Numbered from the stretch's first letter, positions 18,508 to 27,398 are shown. The stretch is DNA of 64,000 nucleotides from Caldilineales bacterium (GCA_012271135.1 JAAXGZ010000072.1:1-64000), one strand, 5' to 3'. Numbers and translations are program-made. The notes: a model not told the origin generated them from the sequence alone.

Positions 18508-19908
18508 TCAGCCTTGGGCCAGAGGTTGCACGGCCTTGACCGCGCGCTCCGGGGCATCCAGGTCGGCCAGGTACCGGTTCAAAAGGTCCTGCATGGCCTC
18601 GGCCTTGGCTGGATGATCCCCAACCACATTGGTCTCCGCCATGGGATCGGCCCGGCGGTCGAAGAGTGCTGTTTCCCCTTCCATGCCAATGGGAACATAA
18701 ATCCACTCGTCGCTATACACCACCGGTGTGGTGGACCTGTCTGCGACCGAGCCATCCGCCGGTACCGAGAAGCTGGCAGTCACGGCAAAGGTTCGGGGGT
18801 TCGGATCCGCCTCGCCTCGCAGCGGGCCGGCGAACGACCGTCCATGGATCGGGTCTTCGTAGTTCAGGTTCAGGTCGACCAGTTCCGCCAAGGTCGGCAG
18901 AATGTCGCAGGGCTGGATGTAGGAGGACACCGCAGTGTCCTGCGGCAGCTGCGGCGCACGGATTATGAATGGGCAGTGGGCCACCTCCGGGAAGATCGGC
19001 CAGTATCGGCTGTCCCCGGTCCCGATGTTGCTCTTGCCCGTGCGGTTGTGCTCGCCGGTGCTCATGCCGTGGTCCGACATGAAGATCACGATGGACTTGT
19101 TGAAGAGGTCGAGGTCTTCGATTTTCTGCAAGATGCGACCCACGCTACGGTCGACCAGGAAGGCCTCGGCCAGGTAGTGGGCACGCAGGTTGGACAGTTC
19201 CGCGTCCGTATAGACGTCTGCCCGGCCGTAGTTCGGATGGATTAGCGGCGGGCCGTCGTAGCCGCTGTCGTCGTACTTGCGGACGAGATACTCCGGCGGG
19301 TCCCACGGTTCGTGCGGGTCGAAGAAGTCCACCCACAGGAAGAAGGGATCCTGGAGGTAGTTCTCCTCCAGCCATTCCTCGGCCAGACTTGCGGTCCGGT
19401 AGGCGAACGTCTGTGATTCGCGCTGGTAGTACTGGTTGATCCAGCGGTGCAAGTCGGCCAGGTTGTGGTCCCGGAAGTGGGATCCGGGCCGGGTCTTGTC
19501 CGGCGGAATGACTTCCCGAATTTCGTGGTTGAGACGCAGGAAGTGCGTGTCCCCTTCCTGTCCGCGTACCTGGTGGAACCCGGTGAAGCCAAGATCGAAC
19601 TGCGCCTTGATTAGGTGGGGACAGTCCCCGATCAACTGGGACACGTACCCGTGCGGCGCCAGCAGCTTCGGCAGGTGGTTGCGTCCACTGCGCAGCAGGC
19701 TCTGCCACGGATACCAGGGCCAACCTACGCGGCCGGTAGTGAAGTCCGTGCGCTGGGGAATGGTGGGGAAGCTGCCCGTATAGAAGTTGTTCAGGCTGAC
19801 GCCTTGTTGGGCAAAGGTTTCCAGGTGCGGTCCGCCCACGGCTCCACTGCCGAGGGGATAGATGTTGTCGTAGCGGAAAGTGTCGGCGATCACGACGATG
19901 ATGTTCAT
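18508..19908 (-). CDS. sulfatase-fold hydrolase with Thr in place of the catalytic Cys
   Basis: 466 aa from ATG 19908. It is a member of the sulfatase/alkaline phosphatase superfamily: IADTFRYDN (metal Asp9 region), FMSDHGMSTGEHN (~290, metal site) and FFDPHEPWDPPEY. The motif NFYTGSFPTIPQRTDFTTG aligns residue for residue with the sulfatase at 15264. Where that enzyme has Cys49 in C-L-P-S-R, this one has Thr49 in T-I-P-Q-R. A formylglycine cannot be formed, so it is not an ordinary sulfatase. It could be a Thr-nucleophile hydrolase (as in phosphodiesterases or phosphonoacetate hydrolase of the same superfamily) or inactive. It lies downstream of a PhyH gene on the same strand, 143 bases apart. 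Confidence 0.82.
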   Translation of the reverse strand: MNIIVVIADTFRYDNIYPLGSGAVGGPHLETFAQQGVSLNNFYTGSFPTIPQRTDFTTGRVGWPWYPWQSLLRSGRNHLPKLLAPHGYVSQLIGDCPHLIKAQFDLGFTGFHQVRGQEGDTHFLRLNHEIREVIPPDKTRPGSHFRDHNLADLHRWINQYYQRESQTFAYRTASLAEEWLEENYLQDPFFLWVDFFDPHEPWDPPEYLVRKYDDSGYDGPPLIHPNYGRADVYTDAELSNLRAHYLAEAFLVDRSVGRILQKIEDLDLFNKSIVIFMSDHGMSTGEHNRTGKSNIGTGDSRYWPIFPEVAHCPFIIRAPQLPQDTAVSSYIQPCDILPTLAELVDLNLNYEDPIHGRSFAGPLRGEADPNPRTFAVTASFSVPADGSVADRSTTPVVYSDEWIYVPIGMEGETALFDRRADPMAETNVVGDHPAKAEAMQDLLNRYLADLDAPERAVKAVQPLAQG

Positions 19909-20051
19909 CGGAGGATTCCTGGAAGGTTGGTGGGGCCGGTAGACGAACGGCACGCCGTCAGGCGTGCCGCTGTTCGTCGAATTGGGGCGGAACCGGGTTC
20001 CCGCCGGGTGTTCGGCTCGGTCCGGGAGGATCCGGGGAAGGAAAGTACCAC

Positions 20052-21023
20052 TCAGGCGCAGACCGCGGCCTCGCCGTCCCACCGATATGTCGTGGTGGCG
20101 TCGGATGGCAGGGAGGCCAGGCGTGCATGGGTGTCGTGCCAAAGGCGATCCCACTCGGCCGGGTCCCTGAGTTCACTGGAGGGGTCCCGACGGCTGCGGA
20201 CTACGAAACCGGGCAGGAAACCCCTTCCCGTGGGCTGGTCGGTCGGGTTGTAGCGCACGTCGAAACTCCAGCGGATGCGGTCCGAGACATTGGACAGGGA
20301 ACCGTGGCAGGTGTGCCGGTGCATGAACAGGACGTCGCCGGCTTCCATCGGCACCGGGATGGCGCTGTTCAGCTCAAGGGACTGGTCCGGAACATGAATG
20401 CCCATGTTGCCCATGCAGTGCGTCAGCAGTTCGCGCCGATGGCTCTTGGGAATGAGTTGGAGGCAACCACTTTCCACGGGGGCGTCCAACAGTGGAAACC
20501 AGACCGTCAGCATGTTGGTTTCGTCCGCTTCCGGCATGACCACGCCGTGGTCCTGGTGCCAGGGTGTGGCCTTGATAATCGGGTTGTAGTCGCCGTCGAT
20601 TGGAATTTGGTCCTCGGGTGGCTTGATGCGCACGTGCTGCACCGGATTCGAATAGACCTCGGGTCCGATCAGACTCTCCACGACATCAATCAGCCTGGGT
20701 TCGGTCAGGGCCCGGAACACCGCCGGCCCGGTCCAGAACGGCGTGTCCTCTTCGGTGGCCGAACCCGGAAGATGGAAGTCGAAGTACTGGGCAAACCCCT
20801 TGCCGGTGTCCATGTAGATCCGGGTCAAGCGCTCCCCGAACGGCAACTCCTCGTAGGTGGACTCGATCTCGCCCTCGGCGTGGAGGTCTTCCGCCAGGGT
20901 GTCCAGTACCGTCCCGTACTCCGCAATCAGGTCGTCCAGTACCCGTTGGGGCATCAGTTTTTCAACCTTTACATAACCGAACTCGTCAAAATGCCTCAAC
21001 TGTTCGGCGGTCAGACCGGCCAT
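20052..21023 (-). CDS. phytanoyl-CoA dioxygenase (PhyH) family protein
   Basis: 323 aa Fe(II)/2-oxoglutarate oxygenase of the longer PhyH subtype. The metal triad is visible as WHQDHG (His and Asp, ~175) and the distal His in HRHTCHGSLSN (~245), followed by RIRWSFDVRYNP with the 2-oxoglutarate Arg. The N-terminal FDEFGYVKVE is the common PhyH opening. It is probably cotranscribed with the downstream sulfatase-like gene. The substrate is unknown. Confidence 0.85.
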   Translation of the reverse strand: MAGLTAEQLRHFDEFGYVKVEKLMPQRVLDDLIAEYGTVLDTLAEDLHAEGEIESTYEELPFGERLTRIYMDTGKGFAQYFDFHLPGSATEEDTPFWTGPAVFRALTEPRLIDVVESLIGPEVYSNPVQHVRIKPPEDQIPIDGDYNPIIKATPWHQDHGVVMPEADETNMLTVWFPLLDAPVESGCLQLIPKSHRRELLTHCMGNMGIHVPDQSLELNSAIPVPMEAGDVLFMHRHTCHGSLSNVSDRIRWSFDVRYNPTDQPTGRGFLPGFVVRSRRDPSSELRDPAEWDRLWHDTHARLASLPSDATTTYRWDGEAAVCA

Positions 21024-21141
21024 GTCCGTAAACCCCTCGGGTGTGCTCGGTATCCGACACGCGTCTGGACCTGTCGGATGTAATGTGAATAAAGGAAATT
21101 ATGGCACAGGGGCCACAGACGATAAAGGAGGGTCGGCTGAG

Positions 21142-22740
21142 GGTACTGTTTCAGTTTCGTTGATCCTCCCCGGGCGCAATGGTAAGTCGCGGATCGATCA
21201 AGGTAGGCGCGGCCTGCAAGGACGGACCTGCGTTGGGTGCGGCGGTCCGAGGACGGTGTCGGACTTGGGCTACTCCGGCTCCACATCCTCTTCCGGGATG
21301 TGCGGCAGCAGGGCCCAAATCCGCTCGGCGGACACCCGTGTCGGACCGCCGCCGTCCCGGATCGCGGCCATGAGCCGTGCGGCATCCGGGATGTCGTCCA
21401 GGTCGAAGCGGACGCCGCGCCGGGCTGCTTCGACGATGCGGTCGGCGTGGGCCTCCACCTCCGCCGCAAGCCGGGGGTCCAGGCCACTGCCGGCCAGGGC
21501 CCGCCGGAAGCTGACCAGTACTCCCACAATCTCTCCCTCGGCTAGGCCTGCGGTGTGCCGTTCGTCCATCAGGCGATTGAAGCGTTCCTGAATGGTCTCC
21601 ATTTCCCTCTCCACCTCCTTGAGCGGACGGCGATCGTCCAGGCGGTCGACATCCACCAAACGCCGCCCCCGGGCATCCCTGAGATTGATCCACTGCCGCA
21701 TTTTATCCGACAGGAACCGCGTCATGAGCGCGTGGGCCTCCTCATCCGCCAAGGCCCGGACGGCCTCCGCCACCGCTACGGTCTCGCCCGGGTCCCCGGC
21801 GCGCTCGATGTCGAAGGCCAGGCACAGCAGGGGCTGGTCGGGATCCTCGCGGCGGTCCATGTGGTGGATGTCGTAGTACCGCAGCGGGAACTCGAACCGC
21901 ATGAGGGCCTGCGCTACGGGGCTGAACAGGTCCGGCAGCGAGGGCATCCGCCACCGCTCCGGACCGGTGTAGAGGACGGCCACAACCACCGGCGGCAGGC
22001 CCCCGGCCGGGTCGTGCCGCTCCCGGTCCTCGCACAACTCGAGGAGCCGGTCGACGATATAGCGCAGTAGGCGGACCGCCAGATGCCGCTGGCGCGCGGA
22101 CTGGGCCTCGACGATCATCATGACCGTGCGCTGGCGCTCGGTGTCGAAGGTCCAGGCGCAGTCGGCAATGCGTTCGCGCTCGGACTCCCGGACCGAACTG
22201 GTGGGACCGGCCCGCAGGGAGGGCCGTACGACGGTGCCGAGGTTGAACTCGTCGGCCAACAGACGGGCCACGTCGTAGGCGAAGACGGGGCTGGTGAGGA
22301 TGCGCTTGTAGCGCCTGTCGTGCACTGCCATGGCTGGAGCGACCACCGGACTGCCACGGTTCCGAAGGCACGATTCTATGTGCAGTAGTCTTCAACAGGC
22401 AAAAAACAGATCAAAGTTGCAATGGAACACCGCCGCGGGCGCGGGTGTCGCCCCTGCCTGACGGTCCGCACGGTACCCATGCCGGCAGGAACGGCTTGGT
22501 ACGGGGCCGGTCCCCCGATACGGACGCAGGGGTGCACCGCGGGCAGCGGTCTCCAACGTGAGGTGCAGGTGCCGCTGCGTGGACGCGCTTGGCGGCGGGA
22601 TGGTGTGGCCGCCAACCTTGGGCATTCCGGGAAATCGTGCGCGGGCCTATGGAACGGACAGGAGCCGGGAGGCAGTGCGCGACGAGGGCTCCCTTGTCCT
22701 TTCCGGGTCCGACCCAAATCAACAAAACTGAAACAGTGCC
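21142..22740. mobile_element. TIR-bounded 1.6-kb element carrying an Rpn-family nuclease gene
   Basis: The left end 21142-21164 and the right end 22718-22740 are inverted copies matching at 21 of 23 positions (start GGYACTGTTTCAGTTT). They are related to the MITE ends at 17107-17269. The only gene inside is the Rpn paralogue at 21270-22331. No matching 9-bp direct repeat is seen outside (TCGGCTGAG left, GAATCGACA right), so either the duplication has decayed, or the ends came from two insertions. The element is inferred from repeats. Confidence 0.6.
21270..22331 (-). CDS. Rpn-family (PF04754/Transposase_31-like) nuclease, paralogue 2
   Basis: 353 aa from ATG 22331 (MAVHDRRYKR), the start shared with the paralogue at 4461-5543. 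Extensive identity runs through the whole length: the same opening, the TSSVRES...IAD block, WTFDTERQRTVMMIVEAQS with the D...E-x-Q nuclease signature, and the closing RIWALLPHIPEED. It lacks the expanded AEGR array. Rpn proteins are DNA endonucleases linked to recombination and are often annotated as putative transposases. Here the gene lies inside a pair of terminal inverted repeats (21142-21164, 22718-22740), an arrangement suggesting mobility. Confidence 0.78.
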   Translation of the reverse strand: MAVHDRRYKRILTSPVFAYDVARLLADEFNLGTVVRPSLRAGPTSSVRESERERIADCAWTFDTERQRTVMMIVEAQSARQRHLAVRLLRYIVDRLLELCEDRERHDPAGGLPPVVVAVLYTGPERWRMPSLPDLFSPVAQALMRFEFPLRYYDIHHMDRREDPDQPLLCLAFDIERAGDPGETVAVAEAVRALADEEAHALMTRFLSDKMRQWINLRDARGRRLVDVDRLDDRRPLKEVEREMETIQERFNRLMDERHTAGLAEGEIVGVLVSFRRALAGSGLDPRLAAEVEAHADRIVEAARRGVRFDLDDIPDAARLMAAIRDGGGPTRVSAERIWALLPHIPEEDVEPE

Positions 22741-22842
22741 GAATCGACAGCCGACCCCATGATGGTGTATACCCCGGGTTACTTGCTCCCCGCTCGACAC
22801 GCCGAAAGGCCTCAGGCGGGGTTATTTTTGTTATTGACCCAA
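22332..22842. other. leader of Rpn paralogue 2 and right element end, no gene seen
   Basis: About 510 bases without a supported gene. They contain the Rpn upstream region (minus-strand promoter expected near 22380-22450) and, at 22718-22740, the right terminal inverted repeat of the element. Confidence 0.4.
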
Positions 22843-23007
22843 ATGAACGGCGAGCCTCCGGTCAAGCGTGCAGTCGTCCTCGTGGATGGCCAGAAGCTGT
22901 TCCATGCTGCACGCGAAGCATTCGGCTACACGTATCCCAACTACGACGTTGCGGCCTTGGCAGAGCCATGTCCGAATCCCACCCCAGTCCGTCCTCGTCT
23001 GATGTGA
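22843..23007 (+). pseudogene. truncated NYN/PIN-like RNase domain fragment
   Basis: The frame from ATG 22843 reads KRAVVLVDGQKLFHAAREAF and continues YTYPNYDVAALA, the opening of NYN-domain proteins (first Asp strand; the usual Asn of DGxN is Lys here). After about 40 residues the resemblance stops and the frame ends in Pro/Arg-rich sequence at 23007. The rest of the domain (~120 residues with further acidic residues) is missing, so this is a remnant. Confidence 0.6.
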
Positions 23008-23273
23008 ATACGCGGCTGGCCCGCCTGGAACAAGTCGTGGCCTTGGTACCGGACGTGGTGCACTCCACCTGCACAGCCCTGGGGGTACTGGGCGATATGG
23101 CCGGGGCAGTGGACGGCTTGGCGGTGGAGATGGGCGCGCTCCGTCAGCAGATCGCGGATACCGAGGTGCTGTTCCGGGAGACGCGGGACCAGATCCTTGA
23201 AGGGGTCCATACCTTGGAAATCCACCTGGCCTCCATTGAGGAGCAGCTGGCCACACTGGAGGATGAGCTTTAG
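22968..23273 (+). CDS. small coiled-coil hypothetical protein
   Basis: 101 aa from ATG 22968, overlapping the end of the NYN remnant in another frame. Residues 12-100 are almost continuous amphipathic helix with heptads (RLARLEQVVALV, GALRQQIADTEVLFRETRDQ, EEQLATLEDEL). No catalytic motif or signal peptide. It looks like a real small helical protein, but I do not recognise the family; it may be displaced from its original neighbours by the rearrangement that cut the NYN gene. Confidence 0.5.
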   Translation: MSESHPSPSSSDVNTRLARLEQVVALVPDVVHSTCTALGVLGDMAGAVDGLAVEMGALRQQIADTEVLFRETRDQILEGVHTLEIHLASIEEQLATLEDEL

Positions 23274-23283
23274 GAGGTGTTGA

Positions 23284-23478
23284 CAGGCCTTCGAGATTGC
23301 CGGCAGTCTCCAACCTCGGAACCCCGACACCTTCAAAGCTCTGCAGGTGGCGAGCTTCAATGTCAAGCAGGCCACCGTGCTGGCCACCGCCAACCTCGAC
23401 CTCAAGCCGCTACGGGCCGAACTGCGCATCGAGATGGACCGCTGCTTCGCCGATCTCGAGCGGCGGCTCAACAGGTGA
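23284..23478 (+). pseudogene. orphan coding fragment, no start codon
   Basis: An open frame bounded by TGA at 23281 and a stop at 23476-23478 reads like protein (FEIAGSLQPRNPDTFKAL, then RAELRIEMDRCFADLERR) with good codon bias, but it has no plausible start. It is probably the C-terminal remnant of a larger gene. I do not recognise the family. Confidence 0.4.
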
Positions 23479-23931
23479 CGCGGGACCTTCGGCTTTTGCC
23501 GCCGGTGCAGGCACGACTCTCACATCGGCTGGAACGCGGGCACGACCGGGGGTGCAGCCAACGAGAGTTGGACATCCCCGCCATGGAGGGCTGGTGCGAC
23601 CCGTTCAAGTCCAGAGCGCGCTGGGCGCGGGGATTCCCGGCGGAAGCGGGATCCCTCAACTGCGTGCGGCCAGCAAACGGAACGTGCCGATGCGGACGGG
23701 ACCGCAGGCAAGACCGCTTTTTGTGCATGCTGGCCAATCCGCATCGAAGCCGGTTCAGAGGGGGCAGTCGGGCCTGTGCGCGGTGGCTCCTGGGTTCGGC
23801 GGCAAGCCGACGGGAACGGCCTTTAGTCGCCCTGTGCCATATACTTAAGCCGCCTCGACGCTCCAGCCTTCGTGCCTGCCATCAATGGTGAGGTGGGTTG
23901 GGCGCGCTTTCTTCACAGGAGGAATCTCAAC
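23479..23931. other. intergenic region before ABC operon, no gene seen
   Basis: 453 bases with only low-quality frames. The promoter of the ABC transporter operon should lie in its right part. No -35/-10 pair was assigned with confidence. The binding-protein start at 23932 has AGGAGGA upstream. Confidence 0.4.
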
Positions 23932-25446
23932 ATGGGTCGTGATCTAACAAGACGCGATTTTCTGCGCCTGTCCGGCGCCGCGGCCGGCATTACGGCACTG
24001 GCGGCTTGTGCTCCGGGTGCTCCCGGTGATGGCACCGGCGTTGCCCAGGCCGAACAGGCGGTCATCCGCTACGCCGGCCTGGAAGGCATGGGCGCGACGG
24101 TGGAACGCTTCATTCTTCCTTGGCTGGAAGAGGTTGGCTACGGATGGGAGCGCGGCTCCTTCGGACAGCAGGAACTGACGGACAAGATCATGCAGTCGGT
24201 GGCCACGGACACGTACTTGGCCGATGTCTTCCAGTTCCCGTCCAATGCCCGCTCCGACGTGATCAACGCCGGTGCACTCTATCCCATTCCGGACTTTGTG
24301 CTGGACGCCATCGACTTCGACGATGTCCTGCCAAGCATCGTGGGCACGCTCTCCTGGGGCGGCCAGGTCTACGCCCTGCCCTACGACGGGGACATCCACT
24401 ACTCGTCCTTCCGCAAGGATCTCTTTGCGGACTCGGCGATCGCTGCCGATTTCGAGTCGAAGACCGGTTACCAGCTTGATCCCGAATCGGGGGCCAAGAC
24501 CTGGGATGAGTGGCGCGCCATCGCGGAGCACTTCACGGGCTGGGACTGGAACGGCAACGGTGAGGAGGACGACTACGGCATCGCCACGATGAACAAGCGC
24601 GGCGACACCCTGTGGTGGGGCTTCCATTCCCGCGCCACCGCCTATGCCAAGCATCCGGCCGATCCCTCCTACTTCATCGACGTTGATACGGGCGAGGCTC
24701 GGGTCAACAATCCCGGCTTCGTGCGTGCCTTGACCGAGTGGGTGGAGGAGAACCAGAACTGGTCGCCGCCCGGCGGCACCGGCTTCACCTACGGCGACTC
24801 GCTCAACGCCATGAACGGCGGACGCGTGGTCCAGACCTACAACTGGGACGCGGTCACCACTGCTGCCGCCGGCGAGTTTTCCATCATTCAGGGCAAGCAG
24901 GGCTACAACCACCTGCCGGGTTCGTACGAGGTCTACAACCACAAGGAAGGTGGTTGGGAGGCCTTCGAGGAACCGAGTGCGGCGCCTTTCCTGGCCTTTG
25001 GCGGCTGGGTGATCGCGGTTTCGGCCCTGACTGACGACAGCGTCATCGAGCAGGTCTGGAATATGGCGATCGAGTTGACCAAGCCCGAGTCGGGCATGTG
25101 GTTCGTCACCAACCTGACGGGATGCAGCCCCTACCGCTTCAGCCAGTTGGAGGCCGTGGACGAGTTCGCCACCGGTCCCCTGCAGCTGGGCGAGGAGGTC
25201 GCGGTCGACTACCTGAACGCGGCCAAGGCGACGCTGGATCATCCCAACGCGGTCACCGACCAGGCCTTTGGCGGCTGGGTCCAGTACCGCGACGCCCTTG
25301 AACTGGGCGTCTCCAAGGCCATGGCCAACGAAATCGACCCGCAGGGTGCGATGGACGAAGTGGCGGCGGCCTTCGATGAGATCAGCGACCGCATGGGCGG
25401 CAAGGAGCGCCAGGCGGAACTGTATCGACTCACGCTGGGCCTTTAG
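23932..25446 (+). CDS. ABC sugar transporter substrate-binding lipoprotein
   Basis: 504 aa from ATG 23932 with AGGAGGA eight bases upstream. The leader has twin arginines and a lipobox (LTRRDFLRLSG...ALAAC), implying Tat export and lipid anchoring. The mature part is a family-1-like extracellular solute-binding protein: aromatic-rich, with the DVFQFPSNARSDV and YALPYDGDIHYSSFRKDLF segments that line the sugar-binding cleft in such proteins. Two permease genes follow in order. A carbohydrate ligand is inferred from family. No ATPase gene is adjacent, as usual when a shared MsmX-type ATPase serves several importers. Confidence 0.88.
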   Translation: MGRDLTRRDFLRLSGAAAGITALAACAPGAPGDGTGVAQAEQAVIRYAGLEGMGATVERFILPWLEEVGYGWERGSFGQQELTDKIMQSVATDTYLADVFQFPSNARSDVINAGALYPIPDFVLDAIDFDDVLPSIVGTLSWGGQVYALPYDGDIHYSSFRKDLFADSAIAADFESKTGYQLDPESGAKTWDEWRAIAEHFTGWDWNGNGEEDDYGIATMNKRGDTLWWGFHSRATAYAKHPADPSYFIDVDTGEARVNNPGFVRALTEWVEENQNWSPPGGTGFTYGDSLNAMNGGRVVQTYNWDAVTTAAAGEFSIIQGKQGYNHLPGSYEVYNHKEGGWEAFEEPSAAPFLAFGGWVIAVSALTDDSVIEQVWNMAIELTKPESGMWFVTNLTGCSPYRFSQLEAVDEFATGPLQLGEEVAVDYLNAAKATLDHPNAVTDQAFGGWVQYRDALELGVSKAMANEIDPQGAMDEVAAAFDEISDRMGGKERQAELYRLTLGL

Positions 25447-25467
25447 TCGCTGTTTGGTATCGATTGA

Positions 25468-25541
25468 AGGCGGGGGCGGGCTGCGGTTCGCTTCCCCGCC
25501 TCAAGCATGAAAGGCACGGAAGGGCGCACATGCGCCCTTCC
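25468..25541 (+). terminator. two stem-loops between binding-protein and permease genes
   Basis: First stem AGGCGGGG/CCCCGCCT (25468-25475, 25494-25501). Second stem GGAAGGGCGC/GCGCCCTTCC with a 4-base loop (25518-25527, 25532-25541). No U tract follows either stem. They probably act as partial terminators or 3' protectors that keep binding-protein mRNA more abundant than permease mRNA, as known in mal-type operons. The second ABC operon has a similar hairpin at 55917. Confidence 0.6.
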
Positions 25542-25566
25542 TGCAACCCGTCAAGGTGCCTGACTG

Positions 25567-26502
25567 ATGGCCACCGCCCAACGCTCCGTGCCTCCGGCAC
25601 GCGGCGTGCTGCAGTTCTCCATCCACGATCGGTTGTGGAAGTGGCTGCTGCTGCTGCCGTCCCTTCTGATGACCACGGTACTGTTCATTGCACCCGTGGT
25701 CTGGACGCTGTACGCGGCGTTCACCGACCTGCACCTGTTCCGGGTCGGGGTGGAGACCGAATGGGTCGGTCTGTACAACTTCCAGAAGCTGCTGGGCAAC
25801 TCTTCGTTTTGGCGCACCGCCAGGAACACTGTGGTGTTCATGCTGGGCGTGGTCCCGATGCAGTTCCTGATCGGCATGGTGCTGGCAGTCTGTCTGGACA
25901 ACGTCACGCGGGGCCTGAAACTGTTCCGCACCTGGTTCCTGATGCCGTTGATGGTGAGTCCGGTGGTGGTCGCGTTCGTAATCGGGCGCATGCTGTTCCA
26001 GGAGGACATCGGACCGATCAATTCATTAATTCGGTGGCTGGGGTTCGAGGGGATTCCGTGGCTGACCCATCCCAACTGGGCGATGTTCACCATCATGGTG
26101 ATCGATGTCTGGCAGTGGAGCTCCTTCATGATCCTGATGCTGATGGCGGGCTTGCAGGGGGTGCCCTACGACTTGCGCGAGGCGGCTTCGATTGACGGCG
26201 CCTCCTTCTGGCAGACCTTCTTCCGCATTACGCTGCCCCTGGTGCTTCCCATTGCGGCCACGGCGCTGCTGATTCGAATCATCGATGCCTTTAAGGTGGT
26301 GGACATCATCATGGTCCTGACCGGCGGCGGACCCGGTCAGGCAACCGAGTCCGTGACGCTGGCCATTTACCGGGCCGGTGTGAAGGGCGGCGACTTGGCG
26401 TTTGGAAGCAGCCAGGCCTATTTCCTGCTGTTGGTAATGGTAGTGTTTGGCGGCGCGTTCCTGGCCCTGACGCGCCGCACCATGTCCCAGACCAAGGACT
26501 GA
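25567..26502 (+). CDS. ABC sugar transporter permease (MalF/UgpA-type)
   Basis: 311 aa with six predicted membrane segments, starting near residue 22 (LLLLPSLLMTTVLFIAPVVW). The cytoplasmic EAA loop reads LREAASIDGASFWQTFFRITLP (EAAxxDGA..., ~200-222), the contact site for the ATPase. It is the first of two permeases after the binding-protein gene, 120 bases downstream of it. It transports the ligand of that binding protein, probably a sugar. Confidence 0.9.
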   Translation: MATAQRSVPPARGVLQFSIHDRLWKWLLLLPSLLMTTVLFIAPVVWTLYAAFTDLHLFRVGVETEWVGLYNFQKLLGNSSFWRTARNTVVFMLGVVPMQFLIGMVLAVCLDNVTRGLKLFRTWFLMPLMVSPVVVAFVIGRMLFQEDIGPINSLIRWLGFEGIPWLTHPNWAMFTIMVIDVWQWSSFMILMLMAGLQGVPYDLREAASIDGASFWQTFFRITLPLVLPIAATALLIRIIDAFKVVDIIMVLTGGGPGQATESVTLAIYRAGVKGGDLAFGSSQAYFLLLVMVVFGGAFLALTRRTMSQTKD

Positions 26503-26534
26503 ACCGGGGCTGGTCGAGGCAGCGGGGTGGCAAG

Positions 26535-27389
26535 GTGAAGGTTTCCACACAGCGGCGGTTCATCCGCGGTGTGTCCTACGGGATCTTGATTCTGTGGTCG
26601 CTGACGCTGGTCTTCCCGATGTACTGGGTCGTGATCACGTCGTTCAAGAATCCGGTGGACATGTCCATCAAGGCGACCTACCTGCCTTTTCTGGACTTCG
26701 AACCGGGACTGCACGCCTGGCGCTATCTGTTTGTCGAACGCCTGGGCTGGTTCATGCAGCCCTTTTCCAACAGCATGATCGTTGCGTTCGTCTCATCGTC
26801 AATCGCCTTGGTGGTCGGCTCAATGGCGGGCTATGCACTGGCTCGTTTCGACTTCAACGGCAAGAACAATTCCATCGTGCTCGGGTTCATGGCGCAACGG
26901 ATGTTTCCCGGCGCCCTGTTCATGCTGGCCTTCCTGGTAATGTTCCGGGAATTGAGGCTGCTGGACACCAAGACGGCTTTGGTGATCGTCTATGCCGCCG
27001 GCGCCATCCCGTTCATCGTGTGGGTGATGCGGGACTTCTTCGAAGGCTTGCCGGTCGAAATCGAGGAGAGCGCCCTGATCGATGGTGCCAATCGTCTGGT
27101 GGTGATCTTTCGCATCGCCATGCCGCTGGCGGCGCCGGGACTCGTGGCTGTGTTTGTACTGTCGCTGATTGGGGCCTGGAACGAGTACATCGTGGCACTG
27201 ACCCTGACCTTCCGGGACTCCATAACCATTCCGCTGTTCATGGGGATGCAGGTGAGTCAGACCGGTTACACAGAGTGGTGGAACATGAGTGCCATTTCGC
27301 TGGTGAGCGTGATTCCCGTGGTCACGGCCGGCATGGCCTTGGAGAAGTACATCACCAGTGGCCTGACGTTCGGGGCCTTGAAGGGGTAG
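26535..27389 (+). CDS. ABC sugar transporter permease (MalG/UgpE-type)
   Basis: 284 aa from GTG 26535. Six membrane segments. The EAA loop reads IEESALIDGANRLVVIFRIAMP (~177-198). The C-terminus ends FGALKG, typical of MalG-type permeases. It follows the first permease by 32 bases and pairs with it. A strong terminator-like hairpin follows at 27399. Confidence 0.9.
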   Translation: MKVSTQRRFIRGVSYGILILWSLTLVFPMYWVVITSFKNPVDMSIKATYLPFLDFEPGLHAWRYLFVERLGWFMQPFSNSMIVAFVSSSIALVVGSMAGYALARFDFNGKNNSIVLGFMAQRMFPGALFMLAFLVMFRELRLLDTKTALVIVYAAGAIPFIVWVMRDFFEGLPVEIEESALIDGANRLVVIFRIAMPLAAPGLVAVFVLSLIGAWNEYIVALTLTFRDSITIPLFMGMQVSQTGYTEWWNMSAISLVSVIPVVTAGMALEKYITSGLTFGALKG

Positions 27390-27398
27390 CCGTAGTTT

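Noticed and set aside
21133-22756. GTCGGCT/AGCCGAC outside the Rpn element as an extension of its inverted repeats
   Set aside because: Only 7 bp and not at equal distance from the two ends; likely chance in GC-rich DNA.
23281-23478. Possible second UGA-recoded gene (TGA at 23281 before the fragment 23284-23478)
   Set aside because: No Cys-aligned redox motif, no hairpin after the TGA, and upstream sequence in that frame is not protein-like.
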